Of a stretch of 64,000 nucleotides of DNA, positions 47,071 through 59,246 are shown in pieces (positions within the stretch are counted from its first letter, which is position 1; each line of letters opens with the position of its first letter). The position numbers and the translations under genes were made by a program. Under the pieces are notes generated by a model. The model was not told the origin of the DNA and made no database searches. It was given only the letters and a program-made list of their open reading frames with translations. Source of the stretch: Sarcomyxa edulis (taxonomy: Eukaryota > Basidiomycota > Agaricomycetes > Agaricales > Mycenaceae); NCBI GenBank assembly GCA_009761415.1, contig QUOL01000017.1, positions 124,001 to 188,000 of the forward strand, written 5' to 3'.

Positions 47071-48581
47071 TCATACAATCAATTCGTATTCTAGACTGGC
47101 GAGGACGAATGCCGCGACACCCTTGAGGTCATTTAGATCGGTGGGTTGACTGATGTAGTACTGCAATGCGTTACAGAGTCAGCGTCGGTATTCTGAACAA
47201 ATATATGGCATCTCACCTCGAATGAACCATCTGTATTCAGACTACCGACCTGAAAAATTGTGATTTCAGTGAAAGTCTATACGGTGGATGACGAGCTCAA
47301 AAGAAACTTACCACCACGGTATTCGTCCAATCCATAGTCCCATTACTGTTTGGTATCACCCAGGTCGCTGTCATGTATTCGTATGCCTTCTTAGCAGCAG
47401 CGACGATGCTGCCATCCGGATCCGCGATATACCCCAGCCTGACTGCCTTCAGCAACGCATAAACAAACATCGCCCCTCCACTACTCTCGAAGTAATTCCC
47501 TGCCCTCCCAGGTTGCGTGATAACGAGCCACCAGACTCCCGAAATCGGGTCCGCAGCATCCCGAATCTTGGGGAATAACGTTCGAAGGATTTCCAAGAGC
47601 GTAGCGTGTCCTGGATTCGAAACGGGAATAATTCCAAGCACATCGACGAGTGCCATAGCGTACCACCCGAGAGCGCGATCCCAGACTTCGGGAGAATGCC
47701 CTCGGTCGGGAGATGCCCATATAGCTACATGGGAGTAATCGTATCCGTGGTACATCAACCCTGTATTGTTGGGTGCGGTTTTATTTTGGATGGTGTTCTG
47801 GAACATGAGGTGGAATTGGGATGTGATATCGGCCCATGCAGTGACGTTGTTGGGTTCGAACATGGCAGTGTAGTCTGCGTAGAAGACCTCGCCCATGTAT
47901 ATACCGTCGAGCCACCCTTTGAAAGTCGTCAGATAGATTATCGTGCAAAGGACGTCTCATTACCTTGGTTTGGGTAGATCTTCTTGTGCCAGAATTGGCC
48001 TTGTGCCGTTCGTGGATGGGTCTCAAGCTGACTTCGGAATATAGACGCCGCAGTCTTATACTTGGACTCTTTCGTCTGTGTATACCTTCATTGACCGATT
48101 AAGGATGTTTAGCCACATGCTATTGAGATGGCCACCTACAAGTATAGGAATGACGGGCCAGTTCTAGAAGAAAGTCTGTCAGTTGTATTATTCACATTCA
48201 GACAAAAGCTAATAACCTGATAGGGTCAAGGACATAATCTGTTACACTAGCAAAAAAGGAGTGTCAGCGCGTCAATCATCTAGAAGTGACGATTGAGACT
48301 CACGCATAAGTCCCATGCACAGTCCCGTTTGGAAACACAATATTATCTACCCCCGTCTGGATATAATCGAAGTACGTTTTGTTCCCAGTTCTCTCATACA
48401 GTAGCCTGAGAGCCCACTGAAACTCGCCGTCCTCGTAAGAGACGAGAGGAACGCCTTTCGACAGGCCATTGCCTTGTCCCCGAGAAATTACGGAGTCTGC
48501 AGCCCAGACTGCATACGACTGTGGTCGACCGACGACAGTAGCGATAAGCGAGAATACGAAGACAGTTATTTGGAGGAGCAT
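47071..48581 (-). CDS. Secreted glycoside hydrolase family 105 (unsaturated rhamnogalacturonyl hydrolase-like)
   Basis: GH105 enzymes remove unsaturated galacturonyl residues from pectin lyase products. The start MLLQITVFVFSLIATVVG at 48581 is a signal peptide; the frame is open further upstream to 48791, but that extension lacks one. Family blocks are GEFQWALRLLYERTGN, GWLDGIYMGEVFYADYTAMF, DRALGWYAMALVDVLG, ISGVWWLVITQPGRAGNYFESSGGAMF and VYALLKAVRLGY. The C-terminal exons encode VGSLNTDGSFE and YYISQPTDLNDLKGVAAFVLASLEYE. Length is about 380 aa, typical of the family. It would act outside the cell on plant cell-wall material. Internal exon borders near 47900-48300 are approximate. Confidence 0.85.
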
Positions 48582-50058
48582 GACGCTGCTGTCTGACACT
48601 ACGCGCGACTGAGGCCTTTTGCTTATAAGTATTCCACAGTGCATGACGAGGAACGAGGGAGTGTTGCCCATGCTGGCACGCATCGACTTCTCGGGATTGG
48701 AAGCGCTCGTGATCCAGACAGATGTTGAACTCTGTTCTGCGTCCGGGCCGTCGGAAAGTGGAAGGAGGAATGACGGGTCAATCAGAGGCACATCAGGACA
48801 TTTTCGGAATGCTTAAATCGCAGGGGTATGATATTCTTATCGCTTTTTACTCCGGAGAGGATGCACATCCAAAGCGGCTGGCGATGGGAGTGTCATATCT
48901 AGAGTGCTTGGAGGCATACAGGCTAGAGATAGAGATGTACATGAGCAATCCGTGAAGAGCAACGTGTCCTGGTCACGTACCGTACAATGGCCCGAGTGCG
49001 CATGGCATGTCGTCAGATGAACAACGTCGAAGACATATGTGCCAATACTTCGGGCGTACCGTCAGTAGCGCAGGTAATCGCTAGACGTTCTGTTCTAACA
49101 AGAGTAACAAGAAGTCGACTTGCAAAATTCCTAGAAATTGCCGCGTCCATCCGGGCTTCTTGACTTATGGCGCAGATTGGAGGGTGATTTATAGACGAGC
49201 ACAATGATCTGCATATTACGGTGATCAATATTCATGAAAACAAACGGTTGAGCAAAGGTTGATGATATCAAGAACTTCGAGTCGTCGTTTGGTCGTCGTC
49301 GGAGGACTCGGAGGAGAGTTCCTGAAGTGATCGGTTCGCGATCGGCTGAACCTGGCTTATCAATTTGAGCACAGGTTCCCCTCCTACATCGACTTTTATC
49401 ATTTCCGTTTCGTATGACTCGGGGAAATGGTATCCACTAGTAAGCTATCTGTGTCTTGTGAGGTCTTGTGTCTTGTCTATCATCCCTGTCTCTCTGGTAG
49501 ACTTTGGGGATAACTTTCCATTGGATTTCCAAGTCTGCGCAGACTGGAGCGTCGGCACGATTGTTTGCGATAAGCAGGCACTGTATGAATCTATGTATCT
49601 TTCTGTAAATGCTTCCAAGAACCTTGTACACGTTCCGTTGTGTATGAGACTTGCAGCCACGCGCGATCTCCATGCATTTACTACAGGCGAGTACTCTCTA
49701 AACTCCGGTATGCTTTGATCATAATATCCTCGCGCCCTTCTGTGCCGCGGAAAGGCAAAATTAATCACTGGCAGATCCCGGCGGGAAGATTACTACATGT
49801 TTACCATCTAGGACGATATCCCGAACGGAGCGGTTGATCTCAAGACAATCTTTTAGACCTATAGGAAGGTCCCAAAGACCGACGACTTGAAATAAAACTC
49901 GTGCTTAGTATGCACCCCCTTGGCGACCGGTGGGACATATATGTAACTCATGGTATATCCAATAAAGGTTCACATTATCGTTGATTGGGGACCTTAAATC
50001 CCCATCTACCGATTCTTCCCAAGCCCAAATTTTCTACCTCTGGTCGACGATCGTCCGA
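48582..50058. other. Intergenic region
   Basis: It contains the GH105 promoter side and about 1 kb before the GST gene. The frame at 49365-49718 has no recognisable domain. No repeats stand out. Confidence 0.45.
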
Positions 50059-50935
50059 ATGCCTACCAAGATCACATTTTTCGATATCCCGACGGCTTGT
50101 AAAACCCCGACGTCCCCTAATACATGGAAAGTGCGGTGAGCATCATGGTTAAACCTCCATGTACTTCGTGACCACGACGCACTGGATGCTCGAGTATCTT
50201 ATCTCATACATGAATATCAGGCTGGTGCTCAACTTCAAAGGTCTGGATTATACCACGCACTGGGTCCCGACCTCAGACATAGAAACCGTCTGTAAATCCC
50301 TCAACATACCTCCAACGGGTGTCAAACCCACAGGTGAACCGCATTACACCCTCCCTGCCCTTATCGATTATACGCAGTCCGAGTCCCACCCAATCATTCT
50401 CTCCGACTCAACACCCATAATCGAATACCTAGAACTCACCTACCCAAACGAAGCCGTCATTTTCCCTCCTGGCACTCGATCCTTCCATGCCTTATTCGAG
50501 CACCACCTCTCCAAGAACATAGTCACCCACCCAGACTTATTTCCACTGATAATCATGAAAATGTACCGCTCGAAAATCCCCCGCGACCAAGTCCATTTTA
50601 GGACACGGATGGAGAAGCTCTATGGGAAACCTCTGGAAGACATCGAATTGAAGGGCGATGTAGCACGAGATCAGGCCTGGGAAAGAGTCCACGGATCATT
50701 CGAGATCCTCGCAGGGTTCTTGGGGAAGAACGATAAAGGGGAGTTTTTCATGGGAGAAACAGTCTCCTTTTCTGACTTTACGTTATGCGCGTTTTTGCTC
50801 TTTCTGCGGAATACGAGCCCGGACGATGCTTGGGTGAAAATTACGAGTTGGGATGGTGGTAAGTGGGCTAGGTATGTCAAGGCGTGTGGGGAATGGATAT
50901 TGGTGCCAGGAGGAATGCCTTCTGAGATATCTTGA
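50059..50935 (+). CDS. Glutathione S-transferase, fungal GSTFuA / etherase-like
   Basis: Exon 1 (50059-50135) encodes MPTKITFFDIPTACKTPTSPNTWKV, and exon 2 starts at 50221 and runs to 50935 (about 260 aa). The thioredoxin-like N-terminal domain has ITFFDIP, SPNTWK.R..LNFKGLDY, HYTLPALI and ISDSTPIIEYLE-like elements. The all-helical C-terminal domain ends with a W-rich segment (VKITSWDGGKWARYV). Fungal GSTFuA proteins are related to bacterial LigE etherases and are expanded in wood- and litter-decaying fungi, where they bind or conjugate wood-derived phenolics. The catalytic group cannot be assigned by eye. It appears intact. Confidence 0.85.
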
Positions 50936-51379
50936 CATCGTGGAGGATGATACAAATATATGTGTGGTTTTTCCCTGGCTCAATGTTTCGATTGTATCAC
51001 ATGTCCTGTAGTTTCGAGAATCACTCACCGAAACGAGAAGGATTTGCTTACTGAGGTATGTATCTTGAAGTGATAGCGAATCAGCCCCTGCGACACGATT
51101 GGATGATCAGTAGAAGACTAGAAGCACGCTGCCTCTTACAGTAAGCCAAGGCAGGCGTCTTCTATCAAGAGGGTTTGAGGTCCTTTGTTTAAGATTCAAG
51201 CCTTTCAATGATGTCCAACAGTCTAAGAACGGTGGTAGCCTTTAACCGAAAGCTCTTCGAGAAGGCATGCATATTCGGAAAATATATAAAGGTACAAATC
51301 ACCTTTTCTTGGGATATCGAGCTTCCCCAAACTTTCAGTTAATGACTACACTGTAAGCGGACCTATATACACATAACGT
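50936..51379. other. Gap between convergent genes
   Basis: It holds the 3' flanks of the plus-strand GST and the minus-strand GH12 gene. No gene or clear repeat is seen. Confidence 0.5.
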
Positions 51380-52371
51380 TCAGTCAAGCCGCCAACAGAG
51401 AGGGGAAGAAACGAGGACGAACGTGGTGAGGGTAGCACTTCCGCTGGTGGGTTCTGTACCTGCTTGAACAGTGGTGAGGAATTGGGAGGTGCTGACTCCC
51501 TCGTTCGCCGTTAGATACTGCAAGTAACCGAGTGTTAGTCTAGTCGAGCTACATGTATCTTGTTCTCACCTTGAGGAACAGGTTGATATCGCCGCTGAAA
51601 GACGTGATGGTTCCGCTCGTAGGGAGGAAAGAGAAGACGTTGTTCGAACCGTTAGATCCCGAGTATAAGTTCCTGAACCGAAATGGATCAGTATTGCTAT
51701 ACAGGGGCAGGACGGCAAATAGGGTATAATGTATTACCAGGTGTGTCCCGCAATAGAAAGGTTAGTGGCAACGGGGACAGGTTGACCAGAAGAATCGTAG
51801 TTGAACGAGATAGGTCCTGCATTGAAATTAGCGAGCCAAACCATGATTTCGTTCACGGCTGAGCCACCAGAGGTGGAGGAGGTGAAGAGGTCGTAAGCGA
51901 CGTCTGCTACGATGGAGCCGGAGGTGCTTTGTGACCATTTCCATGTCGACTACAATTGTACGTAGAATAGACGGGTTGTCAAATGAATATAAAGCTCTCA
52001 TAAGTTAGTAGTTCATCGACGGCACTTACGGGTATACTCGAGATAGCGCTCAACTGCTTGTTAAGACCATTATCGGCACCGATATTCGAGAAGGTCTTGA
52101 CACCAGTCCCACCGACCCAGTTCCAGGTCGTTTTCCAAGAGATTGTGCTACCGCTCAAGGATACGAGCTGAGAGCATTGGGAGCCGGATGAGGCGCCTCC
52201 GATACCCCATTGGTCAAGGAAGAGAGTGTAGGGACCAGCGACGACGGTATCCCATTGACCACAGTGAGATGAAGTGTCGATGGACTGTCGGGCTTCCAGC
52301 TCGGTGGGAGCTGCGAAAGCGAAGGGGAGGAGGAGGAGAGGAGCGGATAGACGAGTGGAGAAGAACATCAT
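51380..52371 (-). CDS. Secreted glycoside hydrolase family 12 endoglucanase (xyloglucanase-like)
   Basis: GH12 enzymes cut beta-1,4-glucans such as cellulose or xyloglucan. The start [20 protein letters not shown] is a signal peptide. Family blocks include [73 protein letters not shown] (with the Glu nucleophile), [19 protein letters not shown] and [28 protein letters not shown] contains the second catalytic Glu. The body has about four exons, with exon 1 ending near 52030 (SSIP) and exon 2 starting near 51949. The very end ([13 protein letters not shown]) does not look like the usual final strand; a single-base shift would give TTSSS, so either a divergent tail or a small indel is possible. 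Confidence 0.9.
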
Positions 52372-53260
52372 TGACTATAAAACCCAAAACTCAAAGAACG
52401 GTTGATTGCTTCCTTGGGGATGAGATATTATGCGAATCGTTGCTTGGGAAGGAAGAGGGGGTCTTTATACCCCCCGTACCCGTACCCTGCTGGCGTGTTT
52501 TTCATTTTCGATTTATTGGTTGACACGGTGAACGGATAATTAAGCTCCACAACGGTTCATCCGGTTGTATGCCATTCCGAGCGGTATGACAGAAGGGTTA
52601 TAGAAACGGACCGTGGCGGACAATGGCCAATTTATCATGAGGTCAGGTCGTCGGTGGTTGGATACGGGAAAGACTAGCTAGAGGGTGTGTGACGTATCAT
52701 GCATCCCGGGGCACGACATGAGCATTTTGTCCGAGATGGGCCTGGTGACGAGGAAGAGTGCATATGCTACATGGGTAGAAGAGTGCGAATTTCCTAGAGT
52801 AGTTCCGAGGTTTAAGAATATGGCGTTTTATGATCATGATCAAGTAGCAACATCCAGAAAGAATTTCGGTCCCGGGTCGAGAACAGACATTGCAACGGCA
52901 AGTGTATAACATATACAGAGATCTCTTGACCTAGGAAGGAGACCAACAGAATCAGAAACTTTTGAGACTCAGAGAGATGGCGCATGGTGGTCAGAGGTAA
53001 GCCTGGGAAAAGGCGGCCGCACCCGAGGTCCGGGGCCAACCTGCTCGTATCTAACTCTTGTCCTCACACTCCCTCAGGATATTCATGTTCTTTGACGCCA
53101 ACATCCAACTAACGACGGGTATAGAAAGCTCAAAGCCACAGTGACGATCATATTACAATGAAAGATAATAATATACACGCGATCCATCCATCCAGATTTT
53201 CCGACTTCCCGCAGCCTGAAGTGGCATCTGGATTTACGCTCCAACATTGTGCTTATGCTT
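52372..53260. other. Intergenic region
   Basis: The upstream region of the minus-strand GH12 gene. No supported gene or obvious repeat. Confidence 0.5.
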
Positions 53261-53844
53261 CTATACAGCCTCGCCTTTGCGTTGAGTCTCGGCTGCCTTG
53301 GTCCCTTCAGGCGCAACCGTTGCTGCTTGTTCTTTCTCCACTTTCGCGGAACTGGTCTTCTTCTTCTCGTCTGGGTTCGCGAATGGGTCACCGCCCTGTA
53401 TGGTACGACCACCCGTTAATGGTTGCAGACAAATTCAAGGGCTCGAATCACCCACATCGTCTTCCAGTTCTTTCCGTTTCAGCTCCCCAGTCACTCTCTC
53501 ACGTCCTTCCTGGACCATTTTAGGATTGTGGGTCAATTTGCCCTTCAGTTCTTGTTCGTACCCCGAGATCTTCTCTCCTAACCCCTGCAAATTGATGAGA
53601 AAAATAGGAATGAAAGAGAAAAGATACTCACGGGGTTCATGCTGTAGTTAGGTCCGAGGCCAACTTTACCTGAGTGCAATTGTGGTGGATACCCCTCTGC
53701 ATCGAGGTCGCCGAGTCCTTTCTGTGCCGAATTGGTAGATTGCGAAGGCGCGCTCGCAGTCTGAGGTTGGGATGCAGAACCGACTGCAGAAGGATGTACG
53801 CCGGTACTGGGATTGGTTGTGGTGGTTGATGTGGGTGTAGACAT
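53261..53844 (-). CDS. Small disordered, CsbD-like stress-type protein
   Basis: The start MSTPTSTTTTNPSTGVHPSA at 53844 has a low-complexity S/T/Q/P N-terminus. The body contains GLGDLDAEGYPPQLHSGKVGLGPNY and then, after an intron, GLGEKISGYEQELKGKLTHNP with RERVTGELKRKELEDD. That repeat style (G..(E/K)...KG.....P.....G......GELKRKE) resembles small CsbD-like fungal proteins. It ends with an E/K/A-rich tail (PEGTKAAETQRKGEAV) at TAG 53261-53263. It is probably an intrinsically disordered protein of about 145-150 aa. The function is not established. Internal exon borders are by eye. Confidence 0.6.
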
Positions 53845-54999
53845 AGCGCTAATTGTGAGTACTTGGTGGGATGGTTCTGGGGAAGATATCTTTGAGATGA
53901 ATCAAGACATTCCTATGTCTTTATATACTTATGGTCCAACATTATATGACGCCGAGATGTGGTAGGGGGCAGGTACTATGACGCATGCGCAGGGGGGGGT
54001 GTATTTTTAAACATATACGGTCTATTTTTGTACGAGGGGGACGGGTGCCAAACGGGTGCCCTCGATGTGGCACCAAGAAAAGGAGGACCGAGGTCAAGCA
54101 GGGTCAAGCGAGACTCCAAGGTTCCTGCCGGTCATACCATATATTATAACTGCAACTTCAGCAAATACCATTGAAAGGCTGTCAAAGTAGGACATCATCC
54201 ACGTACTACTTGCAGGGAGATGTGCATACTCTTGTATCCTGGACCCAGGCAGGTGACTGGGAGACCAAATGTAGGTTTCAAGAACGACGAAAAGAAGGAC
54301 CGAGACTGCGGGAAGACATGAACCCATATTATCCGCCAACAGGGCGTAAGAGGACGCGAAGGATCACGACCCCAAGACGTATCCGCTAGGCTGCTGGACG
54401 ACCTACACGGATACATAATGCCCAGATGAGAAGCAGCATCGCCTATATCTGTGAAAGAAGAACAGCGTCAGAACAAACGACTCAATAATCGATAGTGAAT
54501 GAGAGAAAAAAATCAGCGAAACTGAAGTTGCGATCATTGTGTATCACCGACAATAAATATTGGCATAAAAGCCCATCATGCAAATCGAAGAGAAAGAAAA
54601 CAAGACTCACAAAGTAGAGAGTTACGATTGACGCGATAGAGGAGGGTACGAGGAGGTGAAGAAATTTTGCGTGGAGGTCACCCAGTTTTCGGGGGACGAT
54701 GGCGGTGTCAGGAGTCCGGCAAACACCGATCGACGTTTTGAATCTGCTCAGAGCTCACTGCACATAATCGCCATCGCCATTTCCTCAAGGTGTGTCCTTT
54801 TTGATACCTGTTCATGCATGCGGAACCGCCGTCGGATCGTTATATGAGGGTTTCGTACGGAAAACGGGGAAGAAGGAGCAAAAAGAGGCTGGATGGATGG
54901 AGTCATGACTGGATGGACTTTGACGGCGGCTCTCGCTCTTGCAATCTTTTGAACCTCTGAACTAACCAAAATACTCTCTCTCCGCTTGCGTGAATTCAG
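53845..54999. other. Divergent upstream region with no called gene
   Basis: It lies between the minus-strand small protein and plus-strand RPL24. A G-run is seen near 53990-54000. The frames (for example 54748-55176, minus) are antisense or random. Confidence 0.5.
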
Positions 55000-55646
55000 A
55001 TGGTGCGTTTGAACCCTTGCACCTATCCTGGAATTGAAACTAACAACAATCTGTTCATGTGAGTATAGAAGGTAGAGATCGACTCTTTCTCGGGTTTCCG
55101 AATCTACCCTAGCAAGGGCAAACTCTTCGTCCGCGGGGACAGCAAAGTGCGTCTCGCAATCCCAACTCAGCGCCATACGGTGTCATTAACATCTCAACCC
55201 CACAGGTCTTCCGCTTCGCCTCCTCGAAAAATGCCTCCCTCTTCCTCCAACGCAAGAACCCCCGCAAGATCGCCTGGACGCAGGTTTACCGTCGCATGCA
55301 CAAGAAGGGTATCACCGAGGAAGTCGCTAAGAAACGCTCGCGCCGAACTGTGAAGCACCAGCGTGGTATCGTCGGTGCTGATCTCGCTGCCATCGCCGCT
55401 AAGCGGAATCAGACCGCTGCTGTCCGTTCGCAAGCACGGTTGGCTGCTTTGTCGAAGGCTAAGACTGAGAAGAAGGAGAAGGAGGTCAAGAAGGCTAAGG
55501 TAATGTCTCCTCCCCTCAAATGTTGTTTGACGACGGAAGACTGATGTTATGATATTCTTTGCGTACTTTAGCCCGCTCGGGCAAACGTCCCATCTGGCCC
55601 CAAGGTATCGAAGCAGCAGATGAAGGGTGGAAAGGGTGGACGATGA
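55000..55646 (+). CDS. RPL24: Large-subunit ribosomal protein eL24
   Basis: The first coding exon is only the ATG at 55000-55002, directly followed by GTGCGT. Exon 2, starting near 55069, begins [26 protein letters not shown]. Exon 3, starting near 55206, begins [35 protein letters not shown], and the last exon from about 55572 encodes [24 protein letters not shown] before TGA at 55644-55646. This is a full eL24 of about 155 aa. eL24 lies on the 60S subunit near the inter-subunit face. It appears intact. Confidence 0.95.
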
Positions 55647-55659
55647 GCGATCCTTTTAG

Positions 55660-56020
55660 CAGCCGTCTGTTGAGTCTATATGGCCTATGCACATTGCCTT
55701 GCTACGCAAAATCTATGTCATCTGCATGCTTTCCTTCTTTTTTTTCATACCCCCGTCGCTCAATTCCATCGTGCTGGTACCATTCCTCCGCACGCACGCT
55801 TCTTGAGCAGCGTTTCCTTTCAATACTTGGACTGGATGACGCTACAATCATGCCTATAAGCGCCATCACCATACTGGCTAACCAAGGTCCTGAGTGTTGT
55901 CGGATAGGGTCTAGTAAGGCGGCGAAACTCAAACGTTGGAGTGCATTGTGGATCACGAAACACCGAAATACTGATTTGTTACACTGCTAACGCTTGCTAA
56001 CGTCTAGGTAGATTACATGC
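55660..56020. repeat. Diverged direct repeat, left copy (flanks the NmrA-like gene)
   Basis: It shares blocks with 57840-58160 in the same orientation: CCTATGCA(C)ATTGCCT, (TC)TGCATGCTTT, and GGCGGCGAAACTCAA(A)ACGTT. The minus strand of this copy is partly open (about 55956-55702) and includes a hydrophobic segment (LASMVMALIGMIVA), so it may be a remnant of a small membrane protein. Divergence is high, so it is an old duplication. No terminal repeats are visible. Confidence 0.5.
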
Positions 56021-56044
56021 ACATATGCATGCAGCGTTCATCAA

Positions 56045-57437
56045 TCAAGCGAAGCGCGCCTTCAGTTCCTCCTCTGCATATTGTTTGGCAGTACTAGGCT
56101 TAACCCCAAGCGCAAGGAGACGAGAGTCAACCTTCATCGCGGCCGCGTAGTCGAATTCGTGTAAGAAATCGAACTAGACAAGGCGAGAAAGTCAGATCGA
56201 GGGGCTTGCGTATGAAGGGGTTGCAGACGTACCAGTTCATCAAGCATAGGCATACCAGATGTCTCGAGCGATTTGAATGCGACTGGCTTTCCTAAGGCTA
56301 TAAAATGAAGATAGCACGCAGCATGTCAGCGAGGTGGATACAAAATCCAACTAATCAAGGCGTACCTTCTTCGATGATCTTGATTAGTTCATCAACCGTG
56401 ATGTGCTCAGACACGACGGTGAAAGTCTGGCCCAAGATCTCCTGTTCTTTGTTCTGGTAGTTCTTGAAGAGGGCGAGTACGGACTGACCCAAGTCTCTCC
56501 CGATCCAGACCAATTGGACTGTTGTGGACCGTGGGGTACGTAGAAGGGCAAGCTCATAGCCTGTATCCACTTTATGGAGGTATCGGCTGGAATTGAGTGT
56601 CAGCTAGTTTGTTGTACGGTGTACATTACTATTGCTTACCTGTGGATGTTCTCCATGAACCCAGCTAGATCATATGTACACGTTATTGAATGTGGTCTGG
56701 GATAGAAAGGGAAATCAAACTGACCTGTATGTACGATCGCGTAGGGGATTCCTGAGGTTTGGAGGTACTCATCAACGGCGGCTTTATCTAAAAAGGTAAG
56801 AATCATAAATAAACGACGGTGAATATATAGAAAGAGATCATGGCTCACTTTCAAAGGCCACGACTCGTTTATATTTCCCGTTGGACAATTTAGCTACGCT
56901 GGGCAACGAGCTAGAAATGCAGATACCATGATTGAGTCAATATTTACTTCGAAGGAAGAGAATATTACACACCTCCAAACGAAGAACTTGACACCGGTTT
57001 CCTTGCACGCATCGACCATGTTCTTGCCTTGGTCGATCTCAAATCCGAGCCCTTTAGCCCGACCGGATGGGTCGGCTGTATTGGTGACCTGCAGAGAGTT
57101 CTTAGTATACAACGATGGCTGAGAAGTTCAAAACAATGACAACGTACGCCGAACACACCCTCGCTGCCAGCGATAGCCTTCTTGACGGACTCTTTGTCAC
57201 TCAGATCACCTTGCACGACTTCGACGCCGCGGGCTTTAAGTTTCTTGGCTGCGTCAGAGTCAACATTACGCGTCACTGCGCGAGGAGTGAAAGTCCCTTC
57301 AGCAAGAAGAGCCTCCAAGACAGAAGAGCCTGATATAAGTATCGCTGCATCAGTCTTCGGCAGATCTACAATAGGTTTTGGAGAATAGACTCACCTTGAG
57401 TGCCAGTAGCTCCGAAAACGGTTACAATGCGAGACAT
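56045..57437 (-). CDS. NmrA-like NAD(P)-binding Rossmann protein
   Basis: The start MSRIVTVFGATGTQ at 57437 carries the glycine-rich dinucleotide motif GATG.QG, completed as GSSVLEALL after an intron. Further blocks are VTRNVDSDAAKKLKARGVEVVQGDLSD, LGFEIDQGKNMVDACKETGVKFFVW, AVDEYLQTSGIPYAIVHTGQ and YQNKEQEILGQTFTVV. It ends EEELKARFA at TGA 56045-56047. The NmrA-like family includes redox-sensing regulators and reductases; without a visible catalytic Tyr-x-x-x-Lys I cannot choose between them. It has about six exons, with some small-exon borders uncertain. Diverged repeats flank it on both sides. Confidence 0.82.
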
Positions 57438-58295
57438 GTTATGATCTGGGTTGGGGATGGTGTATTTGTTTGAGATTTGAGTTGAGAGATGATAGCGATA
57501 CAAACTCACCTTCGAGCTGTTATATAGCGTTCAGTGCAGGCCAAAGACCATACATACGCGTCTCCTCGGCCAGGAAAGTATTAGGCGTCGTGATACAGTA
57601 TCAAAGATCATAGTCAGCATGTATGATCACACATAAGATCTCTTTAGTCGTAGAAGTGATGCCTGTCACGACTCGGGAGGCATCCGGGGACTACTTGCAG
57701 TTGTCGCAAGCTGGTTAGATGTCGTCAGTACTTCCAGACTCACATACAACAATGAAACAAGTCGTCACCTGAAGTTGTCTCCCCAAAAGGCAGATACGAC
57801 CGGATATCTATCCGGGAGCGAGGCTGAGCAATCCGTTACGGTTCAGCAGCCGCCTGGTGGATCTATACGCCTATGCATTGCCTCGAGCGCTAGTATGATC
57901 TATCCCAACTGCCAGTGCATGCTTTTCATGCCCCCAGCGCGGTCGCTAAATCCAGGGCTGTTTCCTATCGATTCTTGGATCCTCCCGGTGCTCTAGTAGC
58001 GGTTATTCCTGGTACGCTCCCAGCATTAGCGGTCTGAATGAACGGCGTTACGATTATACCTATGAGAGCCATCATATCCAGTGTCTAAATTGAGGAGTTG
58101 GGCGGTGTCGGTTATGGCGGCGAAACTCAAAACGTTCGATGGCGATGCCACTCCTGCTATAATTCGCCTCTTTATAACTTCCACGTCAACATTCCTCCTT
58201 AGACTCTTCCTTCCACCTACCCTCAAAGACCAGTACAAGTCCTATTTCCTATAGCTAGACCATAGAAACTATCCCAAAAGACTAATCCTCGAATA
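57438..58295. repeat. Diverged direct repeat, right copy, in an intergenic region
   Basis: About 57840-58160 matches the left copy at 55660-56020 in patches (see that entry). It lies between the divergent promoters of the NmrA-like gene and GNA1. Otherwise no gene is seen. Confidence 0.5.
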
Positions 58296-59050
58296 ATGCC
58301 TTCATTCACGCCGGACGCCTCCCTCGACCTTCTTTTCTCTCCTGACCTCATCTCGCAAGAAGTAAAAAGTCAGCTACCCTCAGATCTCCATGTACGCACC
58401 AATGCATCATAACACGATTCTTAGCATCCTAAGTTTTGAATTTTTTGCACCACCAGATTCGCCCCCTAGCATCCACAGATTACCACCGAGGCCACCTCTC
58501 CGTCCTCTCCGTCTTAACCGTCGTCACCGACCCCGGCGAAGCAGCATGGGTAGCCCAATTCCACACCATCCGCTCAGCCCCGCGGACTTACTACACTCTC
58601 GTCATCATCGATAAATCCACCGATCAAATCGTCGGTGTCGGATGTGTGTTCATCGAGCGCAAGTTCCTCAGGGGACTTGGTAGCGTTGGACACATTGAAG
58701 ACATTGCTGTGGATAAGAAGCAGCAGGGGAAGAAACTGGGGTTGAGGATCATCCAGGCGCTGACATATATCAGTGAGAATAGTGGGTGCTATAAGACCAT
58801 TTTGAACTGCAGTGATAATAATATTCGTGAGTCTCTATCCTTCTCTCCTTTCTTCTTTGGATGTATGGGCGAGTGCTGAAATCATCGGGTCTTTCTAGCA
58901 TTCTACCAGAAATGCGGCTACGAAAAGAAGGAAAACGAAATGGTACGTGTTTCTTGCCTCGTCCATGTCTACAGTTGGGTGTCTCATTGATATTTGATAT
59001 TTTCACAGGCGAGATACACTCCCGAACGTGCTCATACGCCAAAACTCTGA
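58296..59050 (+). CDS. GNA1: Glucosamine-6-phosphate N-acetyltransferase
   Basis: It acetylates glucosamine-6-phosphate with acetyl-CoA, an essential step to UDP-GlcNAc for chitin and glycoprotein synthesis. Exon 1 (from 58296) encodes MPSFTPDASLDLLFSPDLI up to LH, where a GTACGC donor follows. Exon 2 (from about 58457) encodes IRPLASTDYHRGHLSVLSVLT, and the GNAT core follows: VGVGCVFIERKFLRG, GHIEDIAVDKKQQGKKLGLRII (acetyl-CoA binding Q..G..LG) and ILNCSDNN. Small exons encode FYQKCGYEKKENEM and ARYTPERAHTPKL, ending at TGA 59048-59050. The length, about 160 aa, is typical. Intact. Confidence 0.93.
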
Positions 59051-59246
59051 TAACATCACCCGCTCGCCGAGCACCACAACAAAATCTCACCACGGACCTC
59101 GATATATATATTTATACTCATAAACTGTATTCTAGGACCTCTTCCCGCTATTATACCCTCTGTCGATACCGATCACCAATTGCATTATACAGACACATAC
59201 TACACTTTCTTGTTTGATCGCTATGGACCGTGGCGTGGTGCTGATG

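Noticed and set aside
49365..49718. 117-aa ORF
   Set aside because: No splice, motif or paralogue support.
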